NCBI GenBank assembly: GCA_024509875.1
Contig: JAMPIV010019831.1
Location: 62,001-126,000 of the forward strand
Direction of reading: 5' to 3'
Length of the DNA stretch: 64,000 bases
Origin: Oreohelix idahoensis
Taxonomy: Eukaryota; Mollusca; Gastropoda; Stylommatophora; Oreohelicidae
The translations under genes were made by a program, and so were the position numbers. Under the pieces are notes generated by a model, which saw nothing but the letters and a program-made list of their open reading frames with translations, was not told where the DNA came from and ran no database searches. Below are positions 24,780 to 35,633 of this stretch, one piece after another. Every line of letters begins with the position of its first letter. Position 1 is the first letter of the stretch.

Positions 24780-26251
24780 TGTTGATATCTCTTTTTTAAT
24801 ATTGAGATCTACCGCGACTATTATTACCTCTGAAGTTATCAGAGTTATTATTATCTCTGATGTTATTGTGTTCTCTATTGTTATCCTGGTTTGGACTCCA
24901 GTTTCCATAGTTACTATAATCATGTCCACATTGATTAGAACATCTATTAGTTTGGTTTTGAGGCCTCCGCGAGGAATAGCCTCTATTATTATAGCCTCTT
25001 CTGAAATGCCTATAATTATTTGGTTGAAAATGACGAGGACTGTCAGCTCGTCTCCAGTTCTTAGAAGAAGAATCACCATGAGATTGATTGCCATAATTCT
25101 GAGCATAATTACGGTTACTCTTCCTATCAAAATGTTGTTGAGTACCCTGAAATTTACGAACAAAGTTTGTACCGTATGGTGCTGCCGAAGCAACTGGCAA
25201 ACCTTCTTTCACCTTAGAGTTACTAATGGTTATGTGAGGGTGCGCAGTGACATACTGGTAACATAATTCTTCCATTTCTTTTATGGTTTTAGGTTTACGC
25301 TCATAAAGGAAAGCAAGAAAAGACTCACTGACAGAAGACATGACTTTGTCTCTAAGTATTAATTCCATAAGTTCTTCATAAGTATGTTCTGTCTTAGACA
25401 GCTCAACCCAACGTGTAAAAGTAAGACGTATTTTTGCAATAAACTCCGAGAATTCTACTCCAGTTTCTGGCAACATATTTTTAAATTGCAGACGATAGCC
25501 GTCTTCGTTAAGTTGGTACTTTTTAACAAAGCCGCCCTGACAACCTCATAATTGTTCTTGTCAGGCTCATCTACCATGCTTAGCATACTCAGAGCTTCAC
25601 TTTTTAGTATATTTGACAATTGATCAACATATAGTGATTTGTCTATGTTATGTGTTCTACATGATCGTTCAAATCTGTCCAGGTAGAACGTTATGTCATC
25701 ACTGGAAGGACTAAATGCTGGTAGCTTAATCTTAAAAGTGTTAACATTAGCCTTTTCAGACGATGACACCTTATTTGGATCATTAGCATTACCCATGTTC
25801 ATCAATTTCAACGTCTCCAACTCTAAAGCTAAGATTTTTCTTCATGCTCCATTTTTGCTTTTTCTTTTCTCTCAGCAGCCTCTCTTTGTAACCTTCTTTC
25901 TTCAGCCTCAGCTTCCAGTCTTCTATATTCAGCCTCTTTCTCTTTCTCTAGTCTTTTATTCTCAGCCTCTTTCTCTAGTCTTTTATTTTTAGCCTCCTTC
26001 TCTAGTCTTTTATTTTCAGCCTTCTCAACTCTTTTTTGTTTTTCCATTTCCATCTGGAATGTCATTTCCTCCACCTGCATCTGCAATTTTAAATTCTCAG
26101 CTTCTACTTTCTTTTGTTCAGCTTCTCTTTCCATTCTATTTTCTTCCAACTTTAATGCTTTGTTATATTGAGCAGTCGCATATTCTTCCAACTTATCACC
26201 AGTCTTGCCAAGGGATTTCCTTTGCTCAATAAAGTACTAAAGTGTAGACAT
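24780..26251 (-). pseudogene. Family 2 Gag: coiled coil, SCAN-like capsid region, Arg/Asn-rich tail; broken
   Basis: The likely start is the ATG at 26251; the N-terminus has the pattern M-x-TL-x-YFI shared with family 1, but codon 5 is TAG. A long Glu/Lys coiled coil follows (26190-25840), with repeats of KRLEKEAENKRLEK. The capsid-like part begins KLPAFSPSSDDITFYLDRFE and includes LMELILRDKVMSSV and FLYERKPKTIKEMEEL, which resemble SCAN domains. The tail is rich in Arg, Asn and Ser. One-base frameshifts lie near 25835 and 25490, and another near 24790 separates Gag from Pol. No CCHC knuckle is visible. Confidence 0.75.
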
Positions 26252-27680
26252 ATTGTCTAATAATATGAGTCACAAAACCTGAAATAATTATCTATCTTAT
26301 TTCAATCTTAATGCAAACCAGTCTTAACTAAAGCAATTGTATATTCACATTACATTATCCCAATCTCTGTTGGAAACAAGTCTATGGTAAAGAGCTTGTA
26401 TTATCATCTGTATTACAATATCACCAGCCAATTCTCTATCATAGGTGCACTTCACAGCTAATAGTGCATCACTCCATGACCATCAGTTAATTATCATCAG
26501 TGTATTACACAACTAATAGTGCGTTAGCATAATCCCTGAATTGTGAATGATAACAAATAATGTAAACAATAACAATGTAAACAATAACAAAGATCAAAAC
26601 AATACGGAAACATTCGCAGAAATCAACTAAAATGAACAGCAAAAAGTAAAGAAAATATCACAAAGAATGTGATGGTATCTGCGAAAAGACGAAACAAAAC
26701 ACAAGACACCACAGTGTATAAATATAAATGGTGTATAAAACTAAACAATAGGAAAGAGGAGGCGAACAAATACAAACAAATCAAAACAAAACTAAAGAAT
26801 GCGAAAAAATAACGAAAACAAAACTGCACATGTCGTCACAACTAAATAAATATAGCAACTAAAGTCGCTAGCAAATTTCGCAAAGGAAATTTGCAGAGTC
26901 CCTACAGAAAACGCTCTCAATAGCAAACCTCTGTTACGTGGTATATACTAAAGGAGTCACCACCCAACCAGGCCCGCACAAATATAAACATATAAATAAA
27001 CAAATAACATATAAACATATAACATATAAACAGAAAGAATGTGAATACAGAAGGCTCAGTTACAGTATAAGGGCACAGTTCACAAAGAAAACAGGCCACT
27101 TAACTTATGTAAATCCAATCGTCAGCACGGTGCAGAACAGGTAGCGATCAGCATTCTGAGGAAAGATGATCCAACGTTGATCAACATCTGAACTTGTATC
27201 ACCAACACTGGTAAGACGATGGTATCGACTTGAGCTTCTGAACAATGTAACAACCGGCACTTGACCTTCTAAGTAATGTAACAACCGGAAATTGACCTTC
27301 TAAGTAATGTAACAACCGGAACTTGACCTTCTAAGTAATGTAACAACCGGAACTTGACCTTCTAAGTAATGTAACAACCGGAACTTGACCTTCTAAGTAC
27401 AGCAATGACTCAACCGGCAATGTATGCGGCAACGCCAGGTACTGTCATTTTTCTTGCCTCAGGCTCAGCAAAAGTTGCAATTTCAATGAACTACCGGGCA
27501 GCGCCAGGTACTTTCAGAATACTGTAGATGTAGATGTCTTGAAGAATAACTGTTGTATGTTGAATGTCGAATGGGTTAGGGACGCCGTATATGATGGCAC
27601 CAGACCAAACCAGCTTATGGCCACCACACTGTAAAGTGTAGCGGGTAATGTAACGGAAATGTTGTTACTGGCCACCACAC
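26252..27680 (-). other. 5' leader of family 2 element
   Basis: About 1.4 kb between the 5' LTR and Gag. Just inside the LTR, on the minus strand, the sequence is GTG followed by TGGTGGCCAGTAAC, a possible tRNA primer-binding site because it begins TGG near the LTR end. A related string (GGCCACCACACTGTA) also occurs at about 27619-27633 on the plus strand, suggesting a local duplication of the LTR edge. The 31 bp minisatellite lies in this leader. No protein is recognised. Confidence 0.55.
27244..27398. repeat. 31 bp tandem repeat, 5 units, in retrotransposon leader
   Basis: The unit reads AATGTAACAACCGG then AACTTGACCTTCTAAGT, repeated five times with period 31. Units 3-5 are almost identical, which points to recent expansion. 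It lies in the transcribed leader of the family 2 element. Confidence 0.9.
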
Positions 27681-28960
27681 TGTAGAGGGAGGTTTAATGG
27701 TCTCACCAGAATGTAGCAGGAGAATGTAGCGGGGTATGGTAGATGTATTATTTGTATTGCTGGCTACCCGATATGTAATGGTGAGATATCCCTCCTTGTA
27801 GTCTGGTAATGATAGATTTACAGATGAATCACAGTACACAGTACACTGATCACAGGGACGTCACTGACTCGAGATGAGGAAGTCATAGAAAGTGTCAACT
27901 GCTGGTGACGTTTTATTATCATTTATTAAAGACGCCACAACGACGGATACGTTGACATAAATGTACATAAGTCACAATCAATGCAGGATATAGCCAAAAG
28001 CATAATAAATTCATCAGTAGATTATACGGGTATCAGTAGGTCGATCTCAATGAATACAGCTTACAATAGCTTCAACTCCATATCAACACTCCATGAGTGT
28101 AACAAAATCCACCCTGATATTAGTGAATCAGGTGTGAAAATAATTCTACCACAAACCATATGGACATGGCGGGTTCATGAGTACCGTTCAGATTGACCTT
28201 TGTTGCATTCCTAAGTCTAACCTCCATAAGGGAGTAAACGCTGACATAGCGAAGTTCATAGGAGCATAGAAACTGTTCTCTGAGCCTAGGGTGACCCGAA
28301 TACTTATAACTATAAGGTATGAAGATACCTGGGGTGAATTTCCTAATAGAAGGGGGCTCTCAATGCGTGAAGATAGTAGGCGACAATGTCAAAATCTTAG
28401 CAGACTGTAGATATCAATAACATGAGCGCATTTACCTTGTTTCGGAAATAACACCACACACACATATACGCCTCCAGGCGTTTAGAATCATGAAGGGAAT
28501 CCTCGTTAGCTAAACTAACACACATGAGGATAGCCATATCCCAACAACAAATCACAGACGTTGAAAAATGATCTGCTCTGCACGAAAAACTTCGGTACTC
28601 TGCGCTGACGGAAGTCTTTTTAAAAAACCGCCCACCGATCTGGACATGCGCAGAAGGGACTCTGAAACCTGAGTCCTAATCAGGCGACCTGCAAGACGGG
28701 CATATACTAAGAAAGATGCGAGGAATCGCTCCTTATTAGGATCGAGAATAAAACTCAATACAGGTTGGAAAGGATTCCAAGAAACTTTAAGATCTCTGAC
28801 CATACAAGGAGAACACCTGCCGTCGAACTAAGAATAGAACGGCAGTTTAAGTCACAAGAGCAGATAACAACCAAAGTCCTAACGTAACCTCAGTTTACCA
28901 AGAGTGATCGACCTTAGACCACAAGACAAATGTGTGCAAGCAAAAATTCTATGCGCAACA
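27681..28960 (-). repeat. 5' LTR of family 2 element
   Basis: 1280 bp, nearly identical to 19243-20524, with differences scattered as substitutions and one- or two-base indels. Because the element is on the minus strand, this copy carries the promoter for the element. It is followed by the target duplication GGTAG and the rest of LINE-B2. Confidence 0.9.
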
Positions 28961-30090
28961 GGTAGCAATTCTTAAAAGTTTAGAAATAATCGAAGATAAC
29001 CCACCAGAAGCTATTACGGTATTTACAGACTCACTATCATCACTACAAGCACTAGAACACCCAGGTAAATGTAGCCGACCAGACATAAAGGAAGAAATTC
29101 TAGCAATTAATACATCACTAGAGAACAGAGGATGTAGGGTGAGGCTAGTGTGGGTTCCGGCACACATAGGTATTGCTGGCAACGAGTTGGCAGACCAGAA
29201 CGCCAAGATTGGAAGAACAAGTAAAAACAATATAAAAGCAGGACTGGGAAGGTCAGAGATCAAGAGCCAAGTGAAGATAACTATAAACGAGGAATGGAAG
29301 ACAACATGGAAGAAAAGTAGAAAAGGCAGACACGCGTTCAAATTGCTGAAAGAACCAACAAGGACATGCCAGGTCAGAGAAGAATTAAAGTTACCATCGA
29401 ACAAAAAACTGTGGCGTCTCCGTCTCGGTGCAGCATACTTTATGATAGAAGAACCACACTGCCAAGAATGTCAGAAAGAAAATGACATAGACCACTACCT
29501 GATCCACTGTAAAAAGTATGATCAACAAAGGCTTGAATTAAAAACTTACTATAGAAATCACAATATAGACTTGATAGGTGATAAGGTTTTAAGTATAGAT
29601 GCCCCAAGAGATGCCCAATCAATACTTAAAAGATATATACATAAAACAAAGGAACACATATAAGTGTAGAATTTCAGGAAAAACATCCAACTAAATAGAA
29701 ATTAAGCAGCAAGAACCATCAAAGCATTAACAAAAAACTAAATACTCATAGAACAAGGAAAGACAACAAGGTATAATTTAAAAAAAAAGAACTCAAAAAG
29801 AACAAATACTAATAAAAATTAAAACCAAGTATAAAGGACAATAGTTATCTATAAACAATACAAAAGAGAAAATAAAATTGACAAATAATAATATAAATAA
29901 CTCAGCAACTGCAAAAGACAATAGTTATTTAAATTGAATACAAAGATAGTAAATAAAATGACACTAAATACCCCAATTATAACCAACTTTCAGGTTGAAC
30001 AGGGTAGACCAAGATGGAACGTGAAGAAGCAACAATAAACAGATGTGAAGTGCCTGATCTCCACAAATCAACTCATCAAAACAACAACAA
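28961..30090 (+). mobile_element. LINE-B copy B2, right part: RNase H end, 3' UTR, CAA tail
   Basis: This continues B2 after the LTR element. The coding part 28961-29663 holds AIL..LEIIEDNPPEA, FTDSLSS, NELADQNAK and the terminal knuckle CQECQKENDIDHYLIHC, and is open to its stop. The 3' UTR starts with GTGTAGAATTTCAGG, as in B3, contains the 38 bp block at 29969-30006, and ends in CAA repeats at about 30078-30092. The apparent start upstream at 28932 lies in the LTR and is not real. Confidence 0.85.
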
Positions 30091-30154
30091 CAACTACGGT
30101 ATTTCATTTTTTGGAGGACTCCCCAAAAGAAGCAATCATTTCACAGGACACCAA

Positions 30155-30170
30155 CGTCCTTCTCAGGATG
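30155..30170 (+). other. Histone-type 6 bp/4 nt hairpin near LINE-C 5' end
   Basis: CGTCCT-TCTC-AGGATG forms six pairs (one G-T) around a four-base loop, preceded by CCAA. It has the geometry of animal histone mRNA 3' stem-loops (6 bp stem, 4 nt pyrimidine-rich loop). It lies 36 bp before the ORF1 ATG. Confidence 0.5.
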
Positions 30171-30205
30171 CCACTATTCTAGAAAAGATCGCATTTATCG
30201 TCAAA

Positions 30206-32226
30206 ATGACCAGAAATAAACCACAGCCCAAAAAAGACTAAGGTCTACACCAGCCCACCAGCGCTGAACAGCCAGGGGAATAACAAACGACAAAAAACAA
30301 AGACAGAGAGCAAGACTGCCCCAAGTACTCGTGCCGGGACAGCCCTTCTATAACTCCTGACACGACGGAGTTAGCTGTGACGTGCGTCGACCCGACTGAG
30401 AGTCTGAGTGGCCCGACTCCTTGCCTAGATGAAGAAGACACAAAACGTGAAGAAATATTGAGAGCGTTACGACAGCTGGAGCAGACGACGGAAAGAATAG
30501 AGAAAAGAAAACAGGAGCTTAGATCCATGCTGCCACCAACACACGTAACCGACTCGTCAGCAGAAACCCGGTCTACCACAGAGAAGCTGCACCAAACACC
30601 AATGACACCACCACACGATGCCGAGATGACAGCCGACCCACCTGTAAGCACTATGAAAGAAGTGATAGAGACAGCCCCTCAACACAGACAGGTACAAGAG
30701 GAAGATATTGCAGAGACCATTATAGATACACTTCGAAGAACTGAAGACGGAGACGAGCCCCTTAGGCTCGCTCTTCAAGAAGCGATAGTAGAAGTAGCCC
30801 CAGGCGTGCTGGACATCGAAACCACTGAGAAGCAAGCTACCATTCTTGGTCCTAAGGAAACAACAGCTGACAACTCAAGGGATCAGACGCAAGATATGAC
30901 ACCTTATAACAAAGAACAGGAACAACATTCGAACCAAGCCTGTAGAAGGAAACAAAGACCAAACACTAACAAGATAAACAACTCAGAAACGATACAGGAG
31001 AGGATCGTAAAGATCACCCAGACGTCAGGAAGTGAGGCCTCACTCAGGGCCCTACCCGACAACAAAGTGATCAACATCCTCGAGGTGATAACTGGTAGGA
31101 GAGGTATCGCTAAAGTAGGGAGGCACGAAAAGGGAGTCGTGCTTTCGCTCAACAACACAGACAAAACCACCTCGCTGATGATCAAACTGGAATCCGGTCC
31201 AACTGAAGTCCAGTTACCCCACCAAATAAAAGTGGTGGTGAAAAAATACAAGTCAACAAAGAAGCTAGTCATAAAAGGGGTGGATACGAGATGTCCCGCA
31301 AGCAAAGTCCACAAACACCCTCAAACTGAAAACGCAGAAGTAAAAATCATGCAGGTCGAAAGGCTAAAAACATGGGCCAAGAAAGACACCAATCTGATGA
31401 TAGTAACGACTGAAGGAACGACAAGACCCGATAGACTGACGCTCCAAAAAACAACCAAAAAGACAGAAGCCTATATCCCTCCGGTGATGCAGTGCTCAAA
31501 CTGCCAGCAGTTTTCGCACACAAAGAAAACATGCAGGAGAGACGCAGTCTGCCGATATTGCGCGGGAAACCACCAATATGGCGACTGCCCCAGGGTGAAG
31601 GAGGACCACAACTAACGTAAAACCGTACCTGTGCAAACTGCCTCGGAAACCATGGGGCTAGGTACCGAGACTGCCCGATGTTCCAAGAAACAAAGAACAT
31701 CTTGAAGGAGGCCGTGTCAAAAAACATTCCCTTCAGAGAGGCAAAACACAAAGTGGCTGCGGATGCTGCAGAAAAACAGCGCATGATTGATAGACGACAG
31801 TTACAGAAGCTGACCGCTGAAGTCAAAGAAATGAAACTACAGGTCGAAAACAGAAACAAGTTGGCTCCCAAAAAACCAACCGACAGCAGTGAAGACGTAA
31901 TAGATCTACAGAACGTCAGAGATATGATGGAAGAAATGAAAAGAATGCAGCAGCAGATAGAAGCAGATATCAAGAAGCTGGTGCAGCTGAATAAAGGAAA
32001 TACAGAAATACTCAAAAGAATCGAGACAGAACGAAGAGCCATTGAGGACATTACACCAAACAACACGAGAGAAACTAACACGAACGACCAAACAGAAGAA
32101 GAAATCATCGAGGAAACCCTAGAAAGACTACTCCCAGCAATCATAGAAAAAGCTCTATTACATATACAGGAAAAGAAGAAGACGCAAGAAGCAGAAACGA
32201 GGAGGACAAACACTCACAAAACCTAA
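30206..32226 (+). pseudogene. LINE-C ORF1 protein with zinc knuckles; three frameshifts
   Basis: The likely start is ATG at 30206 (MTRNKPQPKK). The frame shifts near 30230 (A run) and near 30350, is open from about 30353 to 31615, and shifts again near 31612 to the frame that ends at 32226. Shared features with LINE-A ORF1: KITQ.SGSEASLRALPD (LINE-A: KITQVGGTEATLRALPD), VQLPHQIKV, KLVIKGVDT, then knuckles CSNCQQFSHTKKTC, CRYCAGNHQYGDC and CANCLGNHGARYRDC, and a Lys/Glu-rich helical C-terminus. The intact product would be near 670 residues, longer than the LINE-A ORF1 of 556. Confidence 0.75.
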
Positions 32227-32320
32227 CAAGCCAGATAGGGAGGCAGCAAATGAACACCATAAACATGCCACGACACCACGAACGGACAAGAGCAAGGAGG
32301 TATCCTGACAAGCAGCTAGT

Positions 32321-32352
32321 GGTCCTTTTTAGGACCAGTCCTTTTCAGGACT
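32321..32352 (+). other. Two adjacent histone-type hairpins in LINE-C 3' UTR
   Basis: GGTCCT-TTTT-AGGACC (32321-32336) is followed without a gap by AGTCCT-TTTC-AGGACT (32337-32352), then AACAAC. Both have perfect six-pair stems and four-base loops. They sit about 95 bp after the ORF1 stop and about 40 bp before the 38 bp block shared with LINE-B. Confidence 0.7.
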
Positions 32353-32460
32353 AACAACAGGCTAGCACCGGAAAAAGTAAACACACCATATACCCCAATT
32401 ATAACCAACTTTCAGGTTGAACAGGGTATTACAGGAACTTAGTAGACGAAAACAACAACA

Positions 32461-33550
32461 GCAACAACGGTATTTACAGACTCACTATCATCACTACAAG
32501 CACTAGAACACCCAGGTAAATGTAGCCGGCCAGACATAAAGGAAGACATTCTAGCAATTAATACATCACTAGAGAACAGAGGATGTAGGGTGAGGCTAGT
32601 GTGGGTTCCAGCACACATAGGTATTGCTGGCAACGAGTTGGCAGACCAGAACGCCAAGAATGGAAGAACAAGTAAAAACAATATAAAAGCAGGACTGGGA
32701 AGGTCAGAGATCAAGAGCCAAGTGAAGATAACTATAAACGAGGAATGGAAGACAACATGGAAGAAAAGTAAAAAAGGCAGACACGCGTTCAAATTGCTGA
32801 AAGAACCAACAAGGACATGCCAGGTCAGAGAAGAATTAAAGATACCATCAAACAAAAAACTGTGGCGTCTCCGTCTCGGTGCAGCATACTTTATGGTAGA
32901 AGAACCACACTGCCAAGAATGTCAGAAAGAAAATAACATAGACCACTACCTGATCCACTTTAAAAATTTTGAACAACAAAGGCTTGAATTAAAAACTTAC
33001 TATAGAAATCACAATATAGACCTAACAGGTGATAAGGTTTTAAGTATAGATATCCCAAGAGATGCCCAATCAATACTTAAAAGATATATACATAAAACAA
33101 AGGAACACATATAAGTTTAGAATTTCAGGAAAAACATCCAACTAAATAGAAATTAAGCAGCAAGAACAAACAAAGCAGTAACAAAAAAAGTAAATACTCA
33201 TAGGACAAGAAAAGACAACAAGGTATATTTTTTAAAAAAGAACTCAAAAAGAACAAATACTAATACAAATTAAAACCAAGTGTAAAGGACAATAGTTATC
33301 TATAAACAATACAAAAGAGAAAATAAAATTGACAAATACTAATATAAATAACTCCGCAACTGCAAAAGACAATAGTTATTTAAATTGAATACAACAATAG
33401 TAAATAAAATGACACTAAATACCCCAATTATAACCAACTTTCAGGTTGAACAGGGTAGACCAAGATGGAACGTGAAGAGGCAACAATAAACAGATGTGAA
33501 GTGCCTGATCTCCACCCATCAATTCATCAAAACAACAACAACAACAACGA
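32461..33550 (+). mobile_element. LINE-B copy B3, 5'-truncated
   Basis: It starts inside RNase H at ACGGTATTTACAGACTC, directly after the CAA-type end of LINE-C. Coding sequence is open to the stop at 33112-33114 and includes FTDSLSS, NELADQNAK and the region of the terminal knuckle, where the last Cys is changed (HYLIHFKNF instead of HYLIHCKKY). The 3' UTR matches B2, with the 38 bp block at 33420-33457 and a CAA tail at 33531-33548. The junction string follows at 33550. Confidence 0.85.
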
Positions 33551-34046
33551 CTGTACTGAATTGGATCTTTTGCCACTTTTGCCCAGTAGCTGAATCTCAG
33601 TTCTTTTCTTCTTAGCTCCAGGGGTATAATGCCTAGCGTTACTTCTAGTGCCTCTGCATATGTTCCCTTTGAGGCACCTGCTATTATTGACAGTGCCTGG
33701 TTTTGGACTGTGTCTAGTTTTTTCTTATTGCTCGGGGCGGCTGATGCATAGACAACACTGGCATAGTCAAGTTTGCCCCTAATAAATGATTTATAGAAGG
33801 TTATCATTGTCTTATTGCAGGCGCCCCAACCACTTCCTTTCATATATCTTAGCATGTTAATAAGTCCCCTACTGCTTTGCAGTAATAGGTCTATGTGTTT
33901 GTTCCAGTTTAGTTGCTGGTCTAGTACCATACCAAGAAATCTAGTTCATTTTGCTGTGCATACATTTTGATCATTAATGCTTATGTCAATTATATTGTTT
34001 TTAATTACATGCCCTCTACTGAAAATTATTCCTATGGTTTTTTTAG
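33551..34046 (-). mobile_element. LINE-A copy A4, inverted 5' part (twin priming)
   Basis: On the minus strand this encodes part of LINE-A ORF2 from KTIGIIFSRGHVI to FSYWAKVAKDP. Its outer (left) end stops at GATCCAA and the sense part begins at AGCACAC; in an intact LINE-A these are separated by only about 7 bases. The two parts are therefore consecutive pieces of one cDNA with the first one flipped, the signature of twin priming. Confidence 0.85.
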
Positions 34047-34106
34047 CACACAAAACCTTTGATAGGGGTAACCAGTACATAGGCCACATTCCATTAAACC
34101 ATAATA

Positions 34107-35606
34107 TACTGTTCAAAAAAAAGAAACTCAACATTATTGCAGTGGTAATGGACTCCAAATTTCAAACTTGTACCAAAATTTTATTTTACGGAATTAATGT
34201 TTCAATCTTAGCATGAAGAAACTTTCAGACTTTAACAATGAAATGATGTTCATTAAATTTGGTTTGGACTTTTATTCTTTGCGACTGAAGCCTCCGTTTC
34301 AGTAAGGTGTATGGCCTCCTCTGGCCTCTATCAGAGAACGACATCTCCTTTACATGGATCCGATTAACCGTTGGATCTGTTGTTGTGGGATGGCTGCCCA
34401 CTCTTCCCGCAGTGCAAGAGACAACTGTCGGAGATTGGCTGGAGCCACGTCTCGCCTTGGAGTCGTCTGTCGAGTTCATCCCATAAGTGTTCTATGGGGT
34501 TCATGTCTGATGACATGGCTGGCCACGGAATGGTCTGGACGTGGTTGTCAGCGAGGAACTGTGTGGTGAGTTGTGCCACATGAGGTCGAGCATTATCCTG
34601 CTGAAAAATCGACCCTCGTGCAGCCAGAAGTGGAAGGACGTGAGGACGAAGAATTTCAGCGACGTATCGTTGGGCATTCAGACGTCCTTCAATTTGCACC
34701 AGGTCACTTCTTCTCATGAAGTTGATCGCCCCCCACATCAGTACACCTCTACCACCATGTGGAGGAGCCTCATCAACGCTGTTCTGGGCGTAGCGCTCAT
34801 GGACTCTGCGGTAAACTCTTCTCCGTCTATCGTGTCGCTGGAGCACAAAAAATGATTCATCACTAAACCAAACCCGTCTCCAGTTATTCCCAACGGTCCA
34901 TTGACGATGCTGGTTCGCCCACTGCAGTCGGTCCTGGCGATGCCGGTCCGTAAGAACTGGACCTCTGTAGGGTCTTCTAGCCCAAAGACCAGAGTCGTGC
35001 AGCCGGTTCCTGACCGTTTGATCTGAAATTCGACGAGCTGCTGACACTGACTGGACTGTGGAGGACGCAGATGCAAGTCGATTCCTGAGGTGACGCAGCC
35101 GTATGAAGCGTTCTTCGGCAGGCGTTGTGACCCTGTGCCTTCCGCTGCGCGGCCGGTCTGCCACTGAGCCAGTTTCTTGAAATCGCCTCCAAAGGCGCCT
35201 AATGGGGCTTCTAACCACATTAAATTGTCTGGCCACTATACTTTGTGACTGTCCAGTCTGTAAACGTCCAATGATGATGAGTCGTTGTTCTGTATAGAGA
35301 TGAGCCATACTGAATTTATTCGAGAAGCGTCAATCTTTTATAGGCATTCAATAATATTGTCAGAGAATTTTGTGTTCAGTAAGTTTCACGGGATTCTCAT
35401 GAACCTGTCACGAGTTATTGTCAAAAATGTTGTTTTGACCTTGACCTCTTTCATGACCTCACGAATCATGAGGTGAGTACAATTCAGGTAACCACGAGAA
35501 GTTAATGACCAGGTAGACACAGTCGATACGTTGACTGATGTCCAATCAGCGAATATCTTTTATAAAAGTAACACCAAAAAAGTTGCGTTTCTTTTTTTGA
35601 ACAGTA
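34107..35606 (-). mobile_element. Tc1-type DNA transposon inserted in LINE-A4
   Basis: A 1.5 kb element with terminal inverted repeats TACTGTTCAAAAAAA at the left and its complement at the right (TTTTTTTGAACAGTA), continuing as AGAAAC-CAAC on both sides. It sits at a TA site: the unbroken LINE-A reads CCATAATAGATACCC, and TA is found on each side with one extra TA on the right. It carries one transposase gene on the minus strand. Its composition is clearly more GC-rich than the flanks, which fits a recent arrival. Confidence 0.9.
34353..35308 (-). pseudogene. Tc1-family transposase (DD34E), frameshifted near the end
   Basis: The ATG at 35308 starts MAHLYTEQRLIIIGRLQTG, a helix-turn-helix (paired-like) DNA-binding region over about residues 1-120. 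The catalytic domain shows FSDES (first Asp), FQQDNARPHV (second Asp) and SSDMNPIEHLWDEL (Glu), with the spacing of Tc1 elements. Close to residue 272 (near 34463) one base appears lost, so the frame leaves the family C-terminus. The expected C-terminal residues, including LREEWAAIPQQQ, are still encoded in another frame down to about 34353. Cut-and-paste activity by this copy is doubtful, as the C-terminus is scrambled. Confidence 0.85.
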
Positions 35607-35633
35607 TATAGATACCCGTCAGGGTGGAAAACA

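Larger units (their letters stand above)
19243..28960 (-). mobile_element. Gmr1-like Ty3/gypsy LTR retrotransposon (family 2), with LTRs and 5 bp TSD
   Basis: Two direct repeats of about 1280 bp (19243-20524 and 27681-28960) bound the element. Read on the plus strand each starts TGTAGAGGGAGG and ends GCGCAACA. The 5 bp duplication GGTAG is at 19238-19242 and 28961-28965, within the RNase H region of LINE-B2; the empty site is visible in B1 and B4. On the minus strand the order is 5' LTR, leader of about 1.4 kb with a minisatellite, Gag, protease, integrase, reverse transcriptase, RNase H, about 0.8 kb non-coding, 3' LTR. The LTRs differ by only a small number of sites, suggesting a fairly recent insertion, yet the coding region carries several frameshifts. 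Confidence 0.9.
30091..32460 (+). mobile_element. LINE-C: ORF1-only element with LINE-B-like 3' end
   Basis: This 2.4 kb element lies between the CAA tails of B2 and its own CAA-rich end. It has a short 5' region, one ORF1, about 160 bp with two hairpins (32321-32352), then a block at 32391-32428 that matches the 38 bp terminal block of LINE-B, and an end of CAA-type repeats near 32445-32465. No endonuclease or reverse transcriptase follows ORF1. It may be a non-autonomous, Gag-only LINE moved by LINE-B, or an internally deleted copy. Its base composition is noticeably less AT-rich than LINE-A or B. Confidence 0.65.

Noticed and set aside
27244..27398. CRISPR-like array
   Set aside because: The 31 bp units are directly adjacent with no spacers and lie in a eukaryotic retrotransposon leader.
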